A stretch of 64,000 bases of DNA from Helicobacter sp. 11S02629-2 (GCF_002272875.1 NZ_MLAN01000003.1:62001-126000), one strand, 5' to 3'; positions 7,307-15,644 are shown, counted from the first letter of the stretch. Notes: generated from the sequence alone by a model not told the origin. Translations and numbers: made by a program.

Positions 7307-9817
7307 TTAAACCTTCATATTTTTTGGCTCTTCAAAGATATCTACTTTTTCTACTTTACCTTTATACTTTTCTATGTTAACTAAGGCAGTATTTGGGCAG
7401 TTACCATTAGCTAGTTTTGAAGTTGATATATCCATAGTTAGCACGTTTGCACAGCCATTTTTACATAGCCCTTTGCTATCTGGGTTATACCAAGCACCTT
7501 CATTTAGCTTTAAAACACCCTTCCTTATCTCCTTAGTGACTTTTGCTCCTGCTAGCACTTCACCTCTAGCGTTAAACACCCTTACTACATCGCCATTTTT
7601 TATGCCTTTAGTCTTGGCATCTTCTTCATTTATCCAGATTGGCTCTTTATCACTTACTGCATACTTTTTACGCAAGCTAGTATTGTTTAGCTGAGAGTGA
7701 AGTCTAAACTCAGGATGTGGACTAAGTAAGTGGAACTCTGCAGGTTTATTTTTCATACCTAGCCACTCTGCTGGTTCAAACCAAGAAGGATAAGCCCTGC
7801 AGTCATCATAGTTCATATTAGCTATAGTCTCTGAAGTGATTTCTATCTTGCCGCTTGGAGTTCCTAGTGGATTTAAGATTGGGTCATCTCTAAAGTTAGA
7901 GTATCTTACAAACTCAGTGCTTTCTTCAGGCACTTCAAAGCTTAAAGGCTCATTTTTCTCCCAGAAAGTTTTAAAATCTGGTATAGAGATACCTTGAGGC
8001 TTAGCAGCACTTAAAGCAGTGTTATAAAACTGCTCTATCCACTCTCTTGGAGTTTTGCCTTCAGTGTATTGTTCATAGATTCCAAGTTTTACTGCTAAGT
8101 CGCTAAAGACTTCATAGTCATCCACGCTTTCATACTGTCTTTTTACAAGGGCTTTCATAGGTACTATATTAAGGTTAGAGTAGTCCCCACTCATAGAGAT
8201 ATCATCTCTTTCATAACTAGTAGTTATTGGCATAACTATATCTGCATGCCTTGCAGTAGCAGTCCAGAAAGGATCATGAACTATAACGTGGCTAGGTTTT
8301 TGCCAAGCTTTTATAAGATGATTTATATTTTGATGATGGCTGAATGGATTCCCACCTACCCAGTAGATTAGATCAATTTTTGGATACTTTATCTTTTTGC
8401 CATCAGCTTCTAAAGTCTTGCCCGGGTTTAAAAGTGCATCTGCTATACGTGCTACTGGGAAACTAACAGTAGATCCTTTTAGTAGCCAGCTAGCACCACT
8501 TTCTGCTCCTTTTGTATTGCCCAGATTCATCCCGCCAATTACAGCTGCTTTTGCTGCTGGATTACCACCATTAGCATAGTGGTAGCTAAAACCAAAGCCA
8601 CCACCTGGAAGTCCTATTTGTCCTATCATAGAAGCAAGCGTTACTAACATCCAGTGAGGTTGTTCGCCATGGTGGGCACGCTGCATACCCCAGCCTGCCA
8701 TTATCATAGTTCTATTTTCAAACATCTCTTTTGCAAGATACTCTATAGTCTTAATATCTACACCACTTATATTACTAGCCCAAGTGGCATCTTTCACTAC
8801 CCCATCACTCTTGCCTAGCATATAGTCTAAAAACTTTGGAAAGCCAGTAGTGTAGGTATCAAGAAACTTTTTATCATACTTATTAGTTATATACATTGTA
8901 TGCATGATTCCAAGCATTAAAGCAACGTCTGTGTTAGGCACTGGCTGTATCCACTTGCTACCTTTAGCACTTTTAAAAAACTCTACAGTTTCACTGCCTA
9001 TAGGGTCTATTAAGATTATCTTTTTGCCGCTATCTTTTAACTTGTTAAAAAACTCTAAGCCGCTTCCTTCACTTACAGTCCAAGCGTTTCTAAGCGTGCT
9101 CATAGGGTTAGCTCCCCAGATAACTATGACTTTAGAATCTTTTAGCACTACAGGGAAAACAGTTTGTTGATCATAAACTTCTATAGTCCCTATCACGTGA
9201 GGCATGATGACTTGTGCTGCACCTGTTGAGTAGTCCCCAGTGCTTCCAGTAAAACCACCACTCATAGACATAAAGCGTTGAAGTAAGATTCTGGCATTAT
9301 GCATATTTCCGCTACTTTTCCAGCCATAGCTTCCTGCAAAAATCGCTTCTGGACCTTTTTTCTCCCTCGTTTCTTTTAATGCACTTGCTATAAGCTCTAT
9401 TGCTTTTTTATAAGATACACGCACCCATTCATCTTTACCTCTAAGCTCAGGCTTATTATTATGAGGATCTTTTAGATAAGACTTTCTAACCATGGGGTAT
9501 TTGATACGTGACTTAGCATAGACTTGGTCTCCTACTACATGTTGGAGAGGATTTTTTATCTTTTCTTTAGCTTCATTAGCCCCACGAGAAGATACTATCT
9601 TGCCGTTTTTGATGGTTGCTTTTAAGATACCCCAGTGCGCACCAGTTATAACTTCACCGTTTTTAACTAGACTAGTTACATACTTCATCTCTGAGGCTTT
9701 ACTCATGACTTTTGCCATCTGCTCACTTTTTTCCGCAGCACTTAGTAAACTTGGAGCTAGTGGTACTAGTGCAAACAAAGCACTAGCTTTTAAAACATTT
9801 CTTCTTGAGATACTCAT
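7307..9817 (-). CDS. torA: TorA-type periplasmic molybdopterin reductase, copy 2
   Basis: Second TorA/BisC-branch reductase, 836 residues, with twin-arginine signal SRRNVLK and the Ser ligand Ser197 in GDYSTGAAQ. Copy 2 matches the textbook TorA motif GDYSTGAAQ exactly, whereas copy 1 has A in place of the first G. The ATG at 9817 has AAGGA upstream. The two copies are nearly identical in several blocks (for example the region spanning the AGWGMQRAHHGEQPHWM motif, and the last 120 residues). They diverge in between, notably around residues 430-500 and in the loop FFKSAKGSKW against FFMDRKNSTW. That suggests duplication followed by patchy gene conversion, with possible change of substrate range. 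It is read away from the dcu gene at 10237, from a shared divergent region. No dedicated electron-donor cytochrome is nearby. Confidence 0.9.
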   Translation of the reverse strand: MSISRRNVLKASALFALVPLAPSLLSAAEKSEQMAKVMSKASEMKYVTSLVKNGEVITGAHWGILKATIKNGKIVSSRGANEAKEKIKNPLQHVVGDQVYAKSRIKYPMVRKSYLKDPHNNKPELRGKDEWVRVSYKKAIELIASALKETREKKGPEAIFAGSYGWKSSGNMHNARILLQRFMSMSGGFTGSTGDYSTGAAQVIMPHVIGTIEVYDQQTVFPVVLKDSKVIVIWGANPMSTLRNAWTVSEGSGLEFFNKLKDSGKKIILIDPIGSETVEFFKSAKGSKWIQPVPNTDVALMLGIMHTMYITNKYDKKFLDTYTTGFPKFLDYMLGKSDGVVKDATWASNISGVDIKTIEYLAKEMFENRTMIMAGWGMQRAHHGEQPHWMLVTLASMIGQIGLPGGGFGFSYHYANGGNPAAKAAVIGGMNLGNTKGAESGASWLLKGSTVSFPVARIADALLNPGKTLEADGKKIKYPKIDLIYWVGGNPFSHHQNINHLIKAWQKPSHVIVHDPFWTATARHADIVMPITTSYERDDISMSGDYSNLNIVPMKALVKRQYESVDDYEVFSDLAVKLGIYEQYTEGKTPREWIEQFYNTALSAAKPQGISIPDFKTFWEKNEPLSFEVPEESTEFVRYSNFRDDPILNPLGTPSGKIEITSETIANMNYDDCRAYPSWFEPAEWLGMKNKPAEFHLLSPHPEFRLHSQLNNTSLRKKYAVSDKEPIWINEEDAKTKGIKNGDVVRVFNARGEVLAGAKVTKEIRKGVLKLNEGAWYNPDSKGLCKNGCANVLTMDISTSKLANGNCPNTALVNIEKYKGKVEKVDIFEEPKNMKV

Positions 9818-9860
9818 CTTCTCAATCCTTTTTTTGATTTGGTTAAAAATGCAATGACAA

Positions 9861-9873
9861 ATTCTAACACTTG
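9861..9873 (-). promoter_or_regulatory. candidate extended -10 promoter of torA copy 2
   Basis: Minus-strand CAAGTGTTAGAAT: extended -10 TG-n-TAGAAT, giving a leader of about 37 bases. It matches the element before torA copy 1 at 11 of 13 positions, although the surrounding sequence is not conserved. Confidence 0.5.
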
Positions 9874-10185
9874 TGCTAATTTAACATATAAAATATAGTT
9901 AAGAATAATTAAAAAATATCAATTTTTATTAATAAAGTAAAAAATATTTAACTTTATTAAGCCTAAGCTATATAAAAGTATTTTTGAAGGTAAAAAATTT
10001 CTTAGACAAAATTGATTCTACTAGATATAAAAAAGTTAACCTTTAATGCTTAATCTAAACTTTTCTAATAAAATAAAATATTTTCTTAATAATTTTTATC
10101 ATTATGTAACCTTTTAGTCTGACATTCAAAGTATATAAGTAAAAAAACTTTATCTTTAAGCCTATCCATATCATAAAAAACGTCT

Positions 10186-10191
10186 TATACT
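10186..10191 (+). promoter_or_regulatory. candidate -10 box of the dicarboxylate exchanger gene
   Basis: TATACT, 45 bases before the ATG at 10237, in an AT-rich context without a clear -35. Confidence 0.3.
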
Positions 10192-10236
10192 TACTTCCTA
10201 TTTTTAAGGCATATTAGTTTTTTGAAGGGAACATCC

Positions 10237-11634
10237 ATGAGTTTTTTAACTAGTCTAAATGAGGGCACACAACTCATCATCCAAATCATCATAGTCATAC
10301 TCTGTCTTTTTTTTGGTGCTAAAAAAGGTGGTATGGCTCTAGGACTTTTAGGAGGCGTGGCACTTTTTATATTTGCCTTTGGTTTTAAGATAGCCCCAGA
10401 TAAGCCAGCCATAGAAGTTATGCTAACTATCTTAGCAGTAGTTAGTGCTTCAGCTACGCTTCAAGCAAGTGGAGGCTTAGAAGCTATGCTTCAGATAGCT
10501 GAAAAGATCTTGCGTAAAAATCCTAGATTTATAAGCATACTAGCTCCACTTGTAACTTGTACTCTAACTGTGCTTTGTGGTACTGGACACGTCGTTTATA
10601 CAGTCTTGCCCATAATCTATGATATATCTATAAAAAACAACATCCGCCCCGAACGCCCAATGGCAGCTAGCTCTATCTCAGCCCAACTTGGAATCTTAGC
10701 CTCTCCAGTAAGTGTAGCAGTTGTTACCCTAACTAGTCTCTTACTTGCTTCAAAGTCCCATCTTGCAGGCTTTGATGGCTACATAGACTTACTAAAAATC
10801 ACCATCCCTGCTACTTACATAGGAGTGCTTATAGTTGGAATCTATTCCATGTTTCGTGGCAAGTCTTTAGAAAAAGATAAAGCCTTTCAAGAAAGACTAA
10901 AAGATCCAGACTTTAAAGCCCACCTTTATGGCGATACTAAAGAAAGCTCACTAGTTGGCAAAAAGCTTGCTAAAAGACAGTGGGCTGCTATGTGGATCTT
11001 CTTGGGAGCTATAGTCATAGTTGCGATACTTGGCTACTTTAAGGAGTTAAGACCAGTCTTTGAAGTACACGGTAAAGCAGAAAGCATGAGTATGGTTAAT
11101 ATCATCCAGATTTTTATGCTGCTAGCTGGGACATGTATATTAATGTTTACTAAAACTGATGCTAATAAGATCTCACAAAATGCCGTCTTTAAGTCGGGCA
11201 TGATAGCACTAGTAGCTATCTTTGGAATCTCTTGGATGGCTAATACTATGTTTTCAGTCCACCTTGATATGATGAAAGATGTCTTAGGGGGAGTTATTAT
11301 AAGCCATCCTTGGACTTATGCCATCATGCTTTTTGTCATCTCTTACTTTATAAACTCTCAAGCCGCAGCACTAGTTGCCTTTGTGCCAGTAGCTTTGGGT
11401 ATAGGAGTACACCCCGGTCTTATAGTAGCCTTTGCTCCAGCTTGCTATGCCTACTATATCTTGCCTATATATCCAAGCGATATAGCAGCCATACAGTTTG
11501 ATAGGTCAGGTACTACGCACATAGGAAGATTTGTCATAAATCATAGCTTTATAATCCCCGGTCTTATAGGAGTTATAAGTGCTTGTATCTTTGGATATCT
11601 AATCGCAGCAGGTGCAGGCTATGTGCAGTTGTAG
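10237..11634 (+). CDS. dcuB: anaerobic C4-dicarboxylate exchanger, DcuA/DcuB family, copy 1
   Basis: Inner-membrane carrier of 465 residues that exchanges fumarate, malate or aspartate for succinate, feeding fumarate respiration. I chose the ATG at 10237 because GAAGGGA lies just upstream; an in-frame TTG at 10222 is a poorer start. Family hallmarks are plain: [16 protein letters not shown] near the N terminus, [13 protein letters not shown], the block [26 protein letters not shown], and the C-terminal [18 protein letters not shown]. About ten to twelve hydrophobic segments are visible. A close paralogue lies at 55574-56971. Whether this copy is A-like (aerobic) or B-like (fumarate-induced) cannot be settled by eye; the sequence looks nearer DcuB. 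It stands divergent to the torA genes. Confidence 0.92.
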   Translation: MSFLTSLNEGTQLIIQIIIVILCLFFGAKKGGMALGLLGGVALFIFAFGFKIAPDKPAIEVMLTILAVVSASATLQASGGLEAMLQIAEKILRKNPRFISILAPLVTCTLTVLCGTGHVVYTVLPIIYDISIKNNIRPERPMAASSISAQLGILASPVSVAVVTLTSLLLASKSHLAGFDGYIDLLKITIPATYIGVLIVGIYSMFRGKSLEKDKAFQERLKDPDFKAHLYGDTKESSLVGKKLAKRQWAAMWIFLGAIVIVAILGYFKELRPVFEVHGKAESMSMVNIIQIFMLLAGTCILMFTKTDANKISQNAVFKSGMIALVAIFGISWMANTMFSVHLDMMKDVLGGVIISHPWTYAIMLFVISYFINSQAAALVAFVPVALGIGVHPGLIVAFAPACYAYYILPIYPSDIAAIQFDRSGTTHIGRFVINHSFIIPGLIGVISACIFGYLIAAGAGYVQL

Positions 11635-11687
11635 GGTGGGAAGTTTGATTCTATGTTTAAAGAGTTAAGTGTGTAAATATAAAGCTA

Positions 11688-11708
11688 CCACTAGCTTAAA
11701 ACTAGTGG
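11688..11708 (+). terminator. possible terminator after the dicarboxylate exchanger
   Basis: A 7-bp stem (CCACTAG at 11688-11694, CTAGTGG at 11702-11708) with a 7-base loop, 53 bases after the stop codon and before the convergent outer-membrane gene. Only weak T-richness follows, so this is tentative. Confidence 0.35.
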
Positions 11709-11764
11709 CCATTTCAATATCTACATAAGGGAAGGAGTTATAAATAAAAAATACCTACTTTGTA

Positions 11765-12484
11765 TTAGAAAGTATAGGTATAGCCAAGCTGTATGATGTA
11801 GTTTCTAAGCGTGCCACCTTTTATAACTTGCAATGCTGCTGGCTCGCCATCAGTAGTAGTACTTGAACTAGAAGAACTTTCCCCTCCACCATTTTGTAAA
11901 GCTTGCACTTTTTGTGCAGTTGCACCAAGTACGTTTACATCTGTCCCAAGAACTGGTATCTTAGCACCTAGTGATATAGTATTAGATTCATTTATATTGA
12001 AGTTAACGCCTACATTTATAGGAAGAGCAAAGCTTCCGCCACTTATACCAAAGTCAGCAATATTAGCTATATTAAAAGACCCACTATAGTCAGAGTAACC
12101 TAGCCCTATACCAACATAAGCACCAAACATCTTATCAAAGTCATAAAAGTAGTCTACATTTGCAACTACTAAGTGATTTAATATATCAGCTTTGTTTTCT
12201 ATAGGTCCTATGGCTTTACTAGCAAAACTTTGAGAGAAGTTATAGCTTAGATAGTATTTTAAACCCATTTCTGTAGTTAAATCTTGCTTATAACCTACAT
12301 TGACACCTACTGTATAGCCTACGCCAGTTGTTGGGATAAATGGCTGAACTAAAGATGGGATATCAGTAGCTGCTGTTATAGGTAAGCCTAGATTACCACC
12401 TACAAAAACACCACTTTTTGCATAACCTGCAGAACTTAGGGCTATTACTAAACCTAACACACCTAGAAGGGTCTTTTTTCTCAT
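11765..12484 (-). CDS. Helicobacter-type outer-membrane beta-barrel protein
   Basis: A 239-residue exported protein: signal peptide about residues 1-22 ending in SAGYA, then alternating amphipathic strands with Gly/aromatic pattern, and a C-terminal strand IIQLGYTYTF ending in Phe, the usual signal for the outer-membrane assembly machinery. A low-complexity Ser/Thr loop (about residues 200-212, six Ser then TTT) is probably surface-exposed. Its function is unknown; small barrels of this size may be porins, adhesins or structural proteins. The ATG at 12484 has AAAGG upstream. A T15 tract lies immediately behind its predicted -10 box, which suggests variable expression. It is not closely related to the three barrels at 35429, 52273 and 53390. 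Confidence 0.82.
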   Translation of the reverse strand: MRKKTLLGVLGLVIALSSAGYAKSGVFVGGNLGLPITAATDIPSLVQPFIPTTGVGYTVGVNVGYKQDLTTEMGLKYYLSYNFSQSFASKAIGPIENKADILNHLVVANVDYFYDFDKMFGAYVGIGLGYSDYSGSFNIANIADFGISGGSFALPINVGVNFNINESNTISLGAKIPVLGTDVNVLGATAQKVQALQNGGGESSSSSSTTTDGEPAALQVIKGGTLRNYIIQLGYTYTF

Positions 12485-12535
12485 TAGATAAACCTTTAAA
12501 ATTAATTAATGACGCTAAATCAACATCATTTGGAT

Positions 12536-12559
12536 ACTGTAATCAAAAAAAAAAAAAAA
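12536..12559 (-). promoter_or_regulatory. T15 tract upstream of the -10 box of an outer-membrane gene
   Basis: On the minus strand, 15 consecutive T (12545-12559) are followed four bases later by TACAGT (12541-12536), a plausible -10 for the gene starting at 12484. The tract would fill roughly -16 to -30. In H. pylori, poly-T tracts in this position (for example at sabA) change length by slippage and tune transcription. That comparison is knowledge of related genes; the tract itself is directly seen. Confidence 0.55.
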
Positions 12560-12631
12560 GCAAGCCTGCAAAGTAAAATTAATAAATAAGGATTTAAGTT
12601 TACATTTAAAATAAAACAAGGCGTAAGCAAC

Positions 12632-12672
12632 CTTAAGATATTAGACCTTAAGCCTAAGGCTAATATCTTAAG
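12632..12672. repeat. near-perfect 18-bp hairpin
   Basis: CTTAAGATATTAG (12632-12644) pairs with CTAATATCTTAAG (12660-12672). After one unpaired A, CCTTA pairs with TAAGG around a 4-base AGCC loop. No T-run follows on either strand, so it does not look like a simple terminator. It lies 170 bases downstream of the tRNA operon and about 150 bases upstream of the outer-membrane gene. Confidence 0.75.
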
Positions 12673-12765
12673 CATCATAATCGTTATTGGAGGATTGTAA
12701 TCTAGCTAAGAGTTTTGCATCAAAACAAATAAAAGCTAAAAGTACAGTAAACATTAAGAAAGTAT

Positions 12766-12805
12766 TAAAAAGTAAATAAAATCTTTAAAGTAAGTCTTTA
12801 AAGAT
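12766..12805 (-). terminator. terminator of the tRNA operon
   Basis: Perfect 10-bp stem ATCTTTAAAG / CTTTAAAGAT (12781-12805, 5-base loop). On the minus strand it is followed by TTTATTTACTTTTT. It begins 38 bases after the tRNA-Ser CCA end. Confidence 0.6.
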
Positions 12806-12842
12806 AAAAGGATTTCAAAAAGCAAATCTAACAAATCGCTTC

Positions 12843-12930
12843 TGGCCGGGAGAAAGGGATTCGAACCCCTGGAAGTGTTACCTTCAACGGTTTTCAAGAC
12901 CGCCGCTTTCGACCACTCAGCCATCTCCCG
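12843..12930 (-). tRNA. trnS: tRNA-Ser (anticodon UGA)
   Basis: Class II tRNA with a long variable arm, 88 bases including an encoded CCA. The acceptor CGGGAGA pairs fully with TCTCCCG, the discriminator is G, and the anticodon loop is CTTGAAA (UGA, reads UCA). The T-arm GGTTCGAATCC is standard. Last of four tRNAs transcribed together. Confidence 0.95.
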
Positions 12931-13019
12931 ACAACTATAAAAAGCCTTTAAAGCCTCTTACAAGAACAAGAACCATAAAGTCTAAAAAGTATTTTTTAAT
13001 AATAAAGATTACTTAGATT

Positions 13020-13093
13020 TGGAGGCGACACTCGGATTCGAACCGAGGATCAAGGCTTTGCAGGCCCATGCCTTACCACTTGGCTATGTCGCC
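13020..13093 (-). tRNA. trnC: tRNA-Cys (anticodon GCA)
   Basis: 74 bases with encoded CCA. The acceptor GGCGACA pairs with TGTCGCC, the discriminator is U (as Cys tRNAs require), and the anticodon loop reads CTGCAAA. Third gene of the tRNA operon. Confidence 0.95.
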
Positions 13094-13112
13094 ACCATCC
13101 AACTAGGTAAAA

Positions 13113-13199
13113 TGGTGCCCGGAGCCGGACTTGAACCGGCACGGACGCAATGTCCGAGGGATTTTAAGTCCCTTGTGTCTACCATTCCACCATCTGGGC
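13113..13199 (-). tRNA. trnL: tRNA-Leu (anticodon UAA) with an A-C acceptor mismatch
   Basis: Class II tRNA of 87 bases with encoded CCA and discriminator A. The anticodon loop CTTAAAA gives UAA. The acceptor GCCCAGA faces TCCGGGC, so position 5 (A) meets C at position 68, a mismatch where a U would be expected. All other acceptor pairs are canonical. Second gene of the operon. Confidence 0.93.
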
Positions 13200-13206
13200 A
13201 AAAACT

Positions 13207-13281
13207 TGGAGCGGGAAACGGGGATCGAACCCGCGGCCCCAACCTTGGCAAGGTTGTGCTCTACCACTGAGCTATTCCCGC
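13207..13281 (-). tRNA. trnG: tRNA-Gly (anticodon GCC)
   Basis: 75 bases with encoded CCA. The acceptor GCGGGAA pairs with TTCCCGC, the discriminator is U, and the anticodon loop is TTGCCAA. First gene of the tRNA operon. The order Gly-Leu-Cys-Ser is one I associate with Helicobacter genomes. Confidence 0.95.
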
Positions 13282-13307
13282 ATGAATTAATTTAAAAAAG
13301 AATTACA

Positions 13308-13313
13308 ATTGTA
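13308..13313 (-). promoter_or_regulatory. candidate -10 box of the tRNA operon
   Basis: Minus-strand TACAAT, placing transcription start about 20 bases before tRNA-Gly. No clear -35. Confidence 0.4.
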
Positions 13314-13485
13314 CTTTTTAATTTTAATAAAATCAAGTTTTTTGCATATAAATTACACTTAAAATTTACATGCAAGGTAACTTTTGTAAAAATCAAACTT
13401 TAGTGATGATACATACATCACAAAAAACTAATCTTATAAAAGTTAGATTACAACTTTTCAAAGGCAAAGGCTTCAGAATCTCTTT

Positions 13486-13755
13486 TTAAAGCCTACTTAT
13501 CTGAGTGTTTTTCTCAGTATTTTGAAGCCATACAAAGACTTCAACTACTGCTTGATAAAGCTCTGGAGGAACATTAGCGTTAAGATCCATATGCACTAAA
13601 GAGTCAACTAAAACCTCGTTTTTAAACAAAGGTACATCAAACTCTTCTGCCTTTTGGATTATCGCTTGTGCTATCTGCCCTACTCCACTAGCAACTAGCC
13701 TAGGACTACTATCTTTATCTTTATCATAAGCTAAAGCGGCTGCTTTTTTGTGCAT
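13486..13755 (-). CDS. flhX: FlhB C-terminal homologue (FlhX type)
   Basis: An 89-residue cytoplasmic protein equivalent to the part of FlhB after its autocleavage site. FlhB is the flagellar export gate protein whose C-terminal domain sets substrate specificity. The start HKKAAALAYDKDKDSSPRLVASG aligns with what follows Asn-Pro-Thr-His in FlhB. The short protein has no transmembrane segments and no NPTH motif, so it cannot self-cleave. A similar stand-alone gene in H. pylori (HP1575) can partly replace the FlhB C-terminal domain. It follows rplS by 7 bases and is probably the last gene of the long operon. Confidence 0.85.
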   Translation of the reverse strand: MHKKAAALAYDKDKDSSPRLVASGVGQIAQAIIQKAEEFDVPLFKNEVLVDSLVHMDLNANVPPELYQAVVEVFVWLQNTEKNTQISRL

Positions 13756-13762
13756 TATAAAC

Positions 13763-14131
13763 TTAGGCTGTAACTACTTTTCTAAGCTCTTTTATCCTTG
13801 CTGCTTTACCTTTTCTATCTCTTAGATAGTAAAGTTTAGCTCTTCTTACGCGTCCTACTCTTAGCACTTTTATACTTTCTAGGGCGTCACTATAAAGTGG
13901 GAAGATTTTCTCAACGCCTATGTTGTTAGCTGACATCTTTCTAACAGTAAAAGTCTTATCAACTCCGTTTCCATGTACTGCTATGCAGATACCTTCAAAG
14001 TTTTGTATCCTAGTCTTATCACCTTCTGTTATCTTTATACCCACCTTTAAAGTATCCCCAGCTTTAAAGCTAGGAACATCTCTACCTTGTAACTGGGCGT
14101 TTTCAAAGTCTTGAATGTAGCGATTTTTCAT
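13763..14131 (-). CDS. rplS: 50S ribosomal protein L19
   Basis: A 122-residue ribosomal protein of the large subunit, located at the 30S-50S interface. The typical core is visible: [22 protein letters not shown], then FEGICIAV, a Phe-Thr-Val-Arg-Lys stretch, and [11 protein letters not shown]. The C terminus is basic ([20 protein letters not shown]), as expected for rRNA contact. The order rpsP-khpA-rimM-trmD-rplS on one strand is the conserved bacterial arrangement and fits coordinated ribosome and tRNA modification expression. The start Met is 9 bases after the trmD stop. Confidence 0.97.
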   Translation of the reverse strand: MKNRYIQDFENAQLQGRDVPSFKAGDTLKVGIKITEGDKTRIQNFEGICIAVHGNGVDKTFTVRKMSANNIGVEKIFPLYSDALESIKVLRVGRVRRAKLYYLRDRKGKAARIKELRKVVTA

Positions 14132-14140
14132 TTGTAGTCC

Positions 14141-14863
14141 TTAATTTTGATGTAAATCCGGTCTGAAGTAAGCAGTCTTCAAAGCAGATAGTTTTAGTTT
14201 TAAATCCGCAATTTTAGCGTGGTTTCCCTTTAAATATTCTAAAGGGACGCCTCCTTTATCAAAAAAATCTAGCTTAGTATCACAATCTAAGCTTTTTTTA
14301 GAATCCATATTAGCCGCACTATCTAATCTCGCAGCAAAATTTGGTGCTTCTAGAAGCGAGTTTTCAAAGCTTTCACCTTCTAAAGAAGTCTCATTACCAA
14401 GCACTCCTTTTACCTGCCTAGCTATACTATCTGCCATAGCACTAGCAGCTAGCTCACCTCCAGTTAGTATAAAATCCCCCAAGCTAAAAACCTCATGGGC
14501 ATCAAGCTCTATATTTCTCTCATCAAAGCCTTCATACCTTGCACACACAAAGCTTATATGAGAAAACTTGCTTAAGCGTTTAGCATCTTTTTGACTAAAA
14601 CGTGCCCCACAAGGTGCCATGAAAAGTATCCTAGAATCTTTAACCTCGCCCAAAACCCTATGTAAAAGATTAGGAAGCAAGACCATGCCAGCCCCTCCTC
14701 CAACCAAAGCACTATCAACTTTTTTATATGGATTAAGCGCATAATCTCTTATATTAATATAGTTAGCTTCTATAAGTCCTAGCTCACAAGCCCTACCTAA
14801 GATGCTATAAGAAAAGTAAGGCACTATAAGCTCTGGGAAAAGGGTTATAAAACTAAACTTCAT
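14141..14863 (-). CDS. trmD: tRNA (guanine-N1)-methyltransferase TrmD
   Basis: A 240-residue SPOUT methyltransferase that makes m1G37 in tRNAs with G36, preventing +1 frameshifts. The N terminus FSFITLFPELI, the glycine-rich DSALVGGGAGMVL, the AdoMet-binding trefoil knot region with ARYEGFDERNIE, and SLGDFILTGGELA are family signatures. The length is typical. There are 36 bases between the rimM stop and its ATG. Confidence 0.97.
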   Translation of the reverse strand: MKFSFITLFPELIVPYFSYSILGRACELGLIEANYINIRDYALNPYKKVDSALVGGGAGMVLLPNLLHRVLGEVKDSRILFMAPCGARFSQKDAKRLSKFSHISFVCARYEGFDERNIELDAHEVFSLGDFILTGGELAASAMADSIARQVKGVLGNETSLEGESFENSLLEAPNFAARLDSAANMDSKKSLDCDTKLDFFDKGGVPLEYLKGNHAKIADLKLKLSALKTAYFRPDLHQN

Positions 14864-14899
14864 GGCTTGGCTTCTTTTGAGTAAGAACTTTAAAGTCTT

Positions 14900-15391
14900 T
14901 TAAGGTAGCAAATAGACTGCATCAACGCTAAAAAGGCTTTTAGATTCCAAGTCTATCTTTAAAACAAACCTATCTATATAAGGTAGCAAAAAGATCTTGC
15001 CCTCCTCAGTCCTAACATGCAAATAGTCAGTTGTATTAATCCTTTGTATATCAACAACCCTGCCAAGCACTTTAAAATCTTCTATCACACTTAGCCCAAC
15101 TACATCATCATAAAAGTACTCATCCTCTTTTAAAACTAACTCACTCTCACTCTCACTTTTACTAGCAAAAAGCTCAGTGTTAGTTAGAAGTTTTGCAGAT
15201 TCTAAAGAGTTTACATCTTTAAAGCCTATGTGAGATTTTTCTAAGTTTATATAGCTTATCTCAAAGGGGATAAGGGCTTTTGAGTATAAGATCCTGCCTA
15301 GTTTTAAAAACTCTGGGAAGTCGCTAGCTAAAGTAAAACGCATAAGACCTTTTACGCCAACACTTGCACCAAGCTTTAAGACAAGTAACAT
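14900..15391 (-). CDS. rimM: ribosome maturation factor RimM
   Basis: A 163-residue 30S assembly factor that binds S19 and helps mature the 16S 3' domain. It has an N-terminal RimM domain (LVLKLGASVGVKGLMRFTLAS, about 1-85) and a C-terminal PRC-barrel (about 95-163, with DYLHVRTEEGKIFLLPYI). It starts 3 bases after the khpA stop and is translationally tied to it. Confidence 0.95.
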   Translation of the reverse strand: MLLVLKLGASVGVKGLMRFTLASDFPEFLKLGRILYSKALIPFEISYINLEKSHIGFKDVNSLESAKLLTNTELFASKSESESELVLKEDEYFYDDVVGLSVIEDFKVLGRVVDIQRINTTDYLHVRTEEGKIFLLPYIDRFVLKIDLESKSLFSVDAVYLLP

Positions 15392-15394
15392 AGA

Positions 15395-15637
15395 CTAGGT
15401 ATTACTTTGTACGCTTACTTTATAGCTGATGCCATCTTTTGCCTTACAAGCTGAGATAAAAGTCTTTATAGCACTTATCATCTTGCCATCTTTTCCAATC
15501 AGACGTCCAACATCACTGCTTGCGACATATATCTGTATCTCGCAAAAGTCTACATCTTTCATAGTCTTTTGAATGCTCACTGCATCCTTGTTTTGAACTA
15601 TCTTTTGGGCGTAGTGTTTTAAAAAGTCTTCTACCAC
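15395..15637 (-). CDS. khpA: KH-domain RNA-binding protein KhpA
   Basis: An 80-residue single type II KH domain. The nucleic-acid-gripping GxxG loop is GKDG in VGRLIGKDGKMISAIK. In other bacteria KhpA binds many RNAs, often with KhpB, and affects division. The position between rpsP and rimM is the usual one. Confidence 0.93.
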   Translation of the reverse strand: MVEDFLKHYAQKIVQNKDAVSIQKTMKDVDFCEIQIYVASSDVGRLIGKDGKMISAIKTFISACKAKDGISYKVSVQSNT

Positions 15638-15644
15638 TTAAAAG

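Larger units (their letters stand above)
9818..10236. other. divergent promoter region between torA copy 2 and the dicarboxylate exchanger
   Basis: 419 bp, AT-rich, no plausible gene. Candidate promoters for both neighbours are listed separately. No obvious FNR/CRP-type or other palindromic operator could be recognised by eye. Confidence 0.65.
12485..12842. other. intergenic region between outer-membrane gene and tRNA operon
   Basis: 358 bp without a plausible gene. Apart from the promoter, terminator and 41-base hairpin listed separately, it holds a small dyad GTTTTG-cat-CAAAAC at about 12712-12726. Confidence 0.7.

Noticed and set aside
13019-13270. 83-codon plus-strand frame across three tRNA genes
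   Set aside because: It lies entirely on the reverse complement of clear tRNA genes; such frames are a known annotation artefact.
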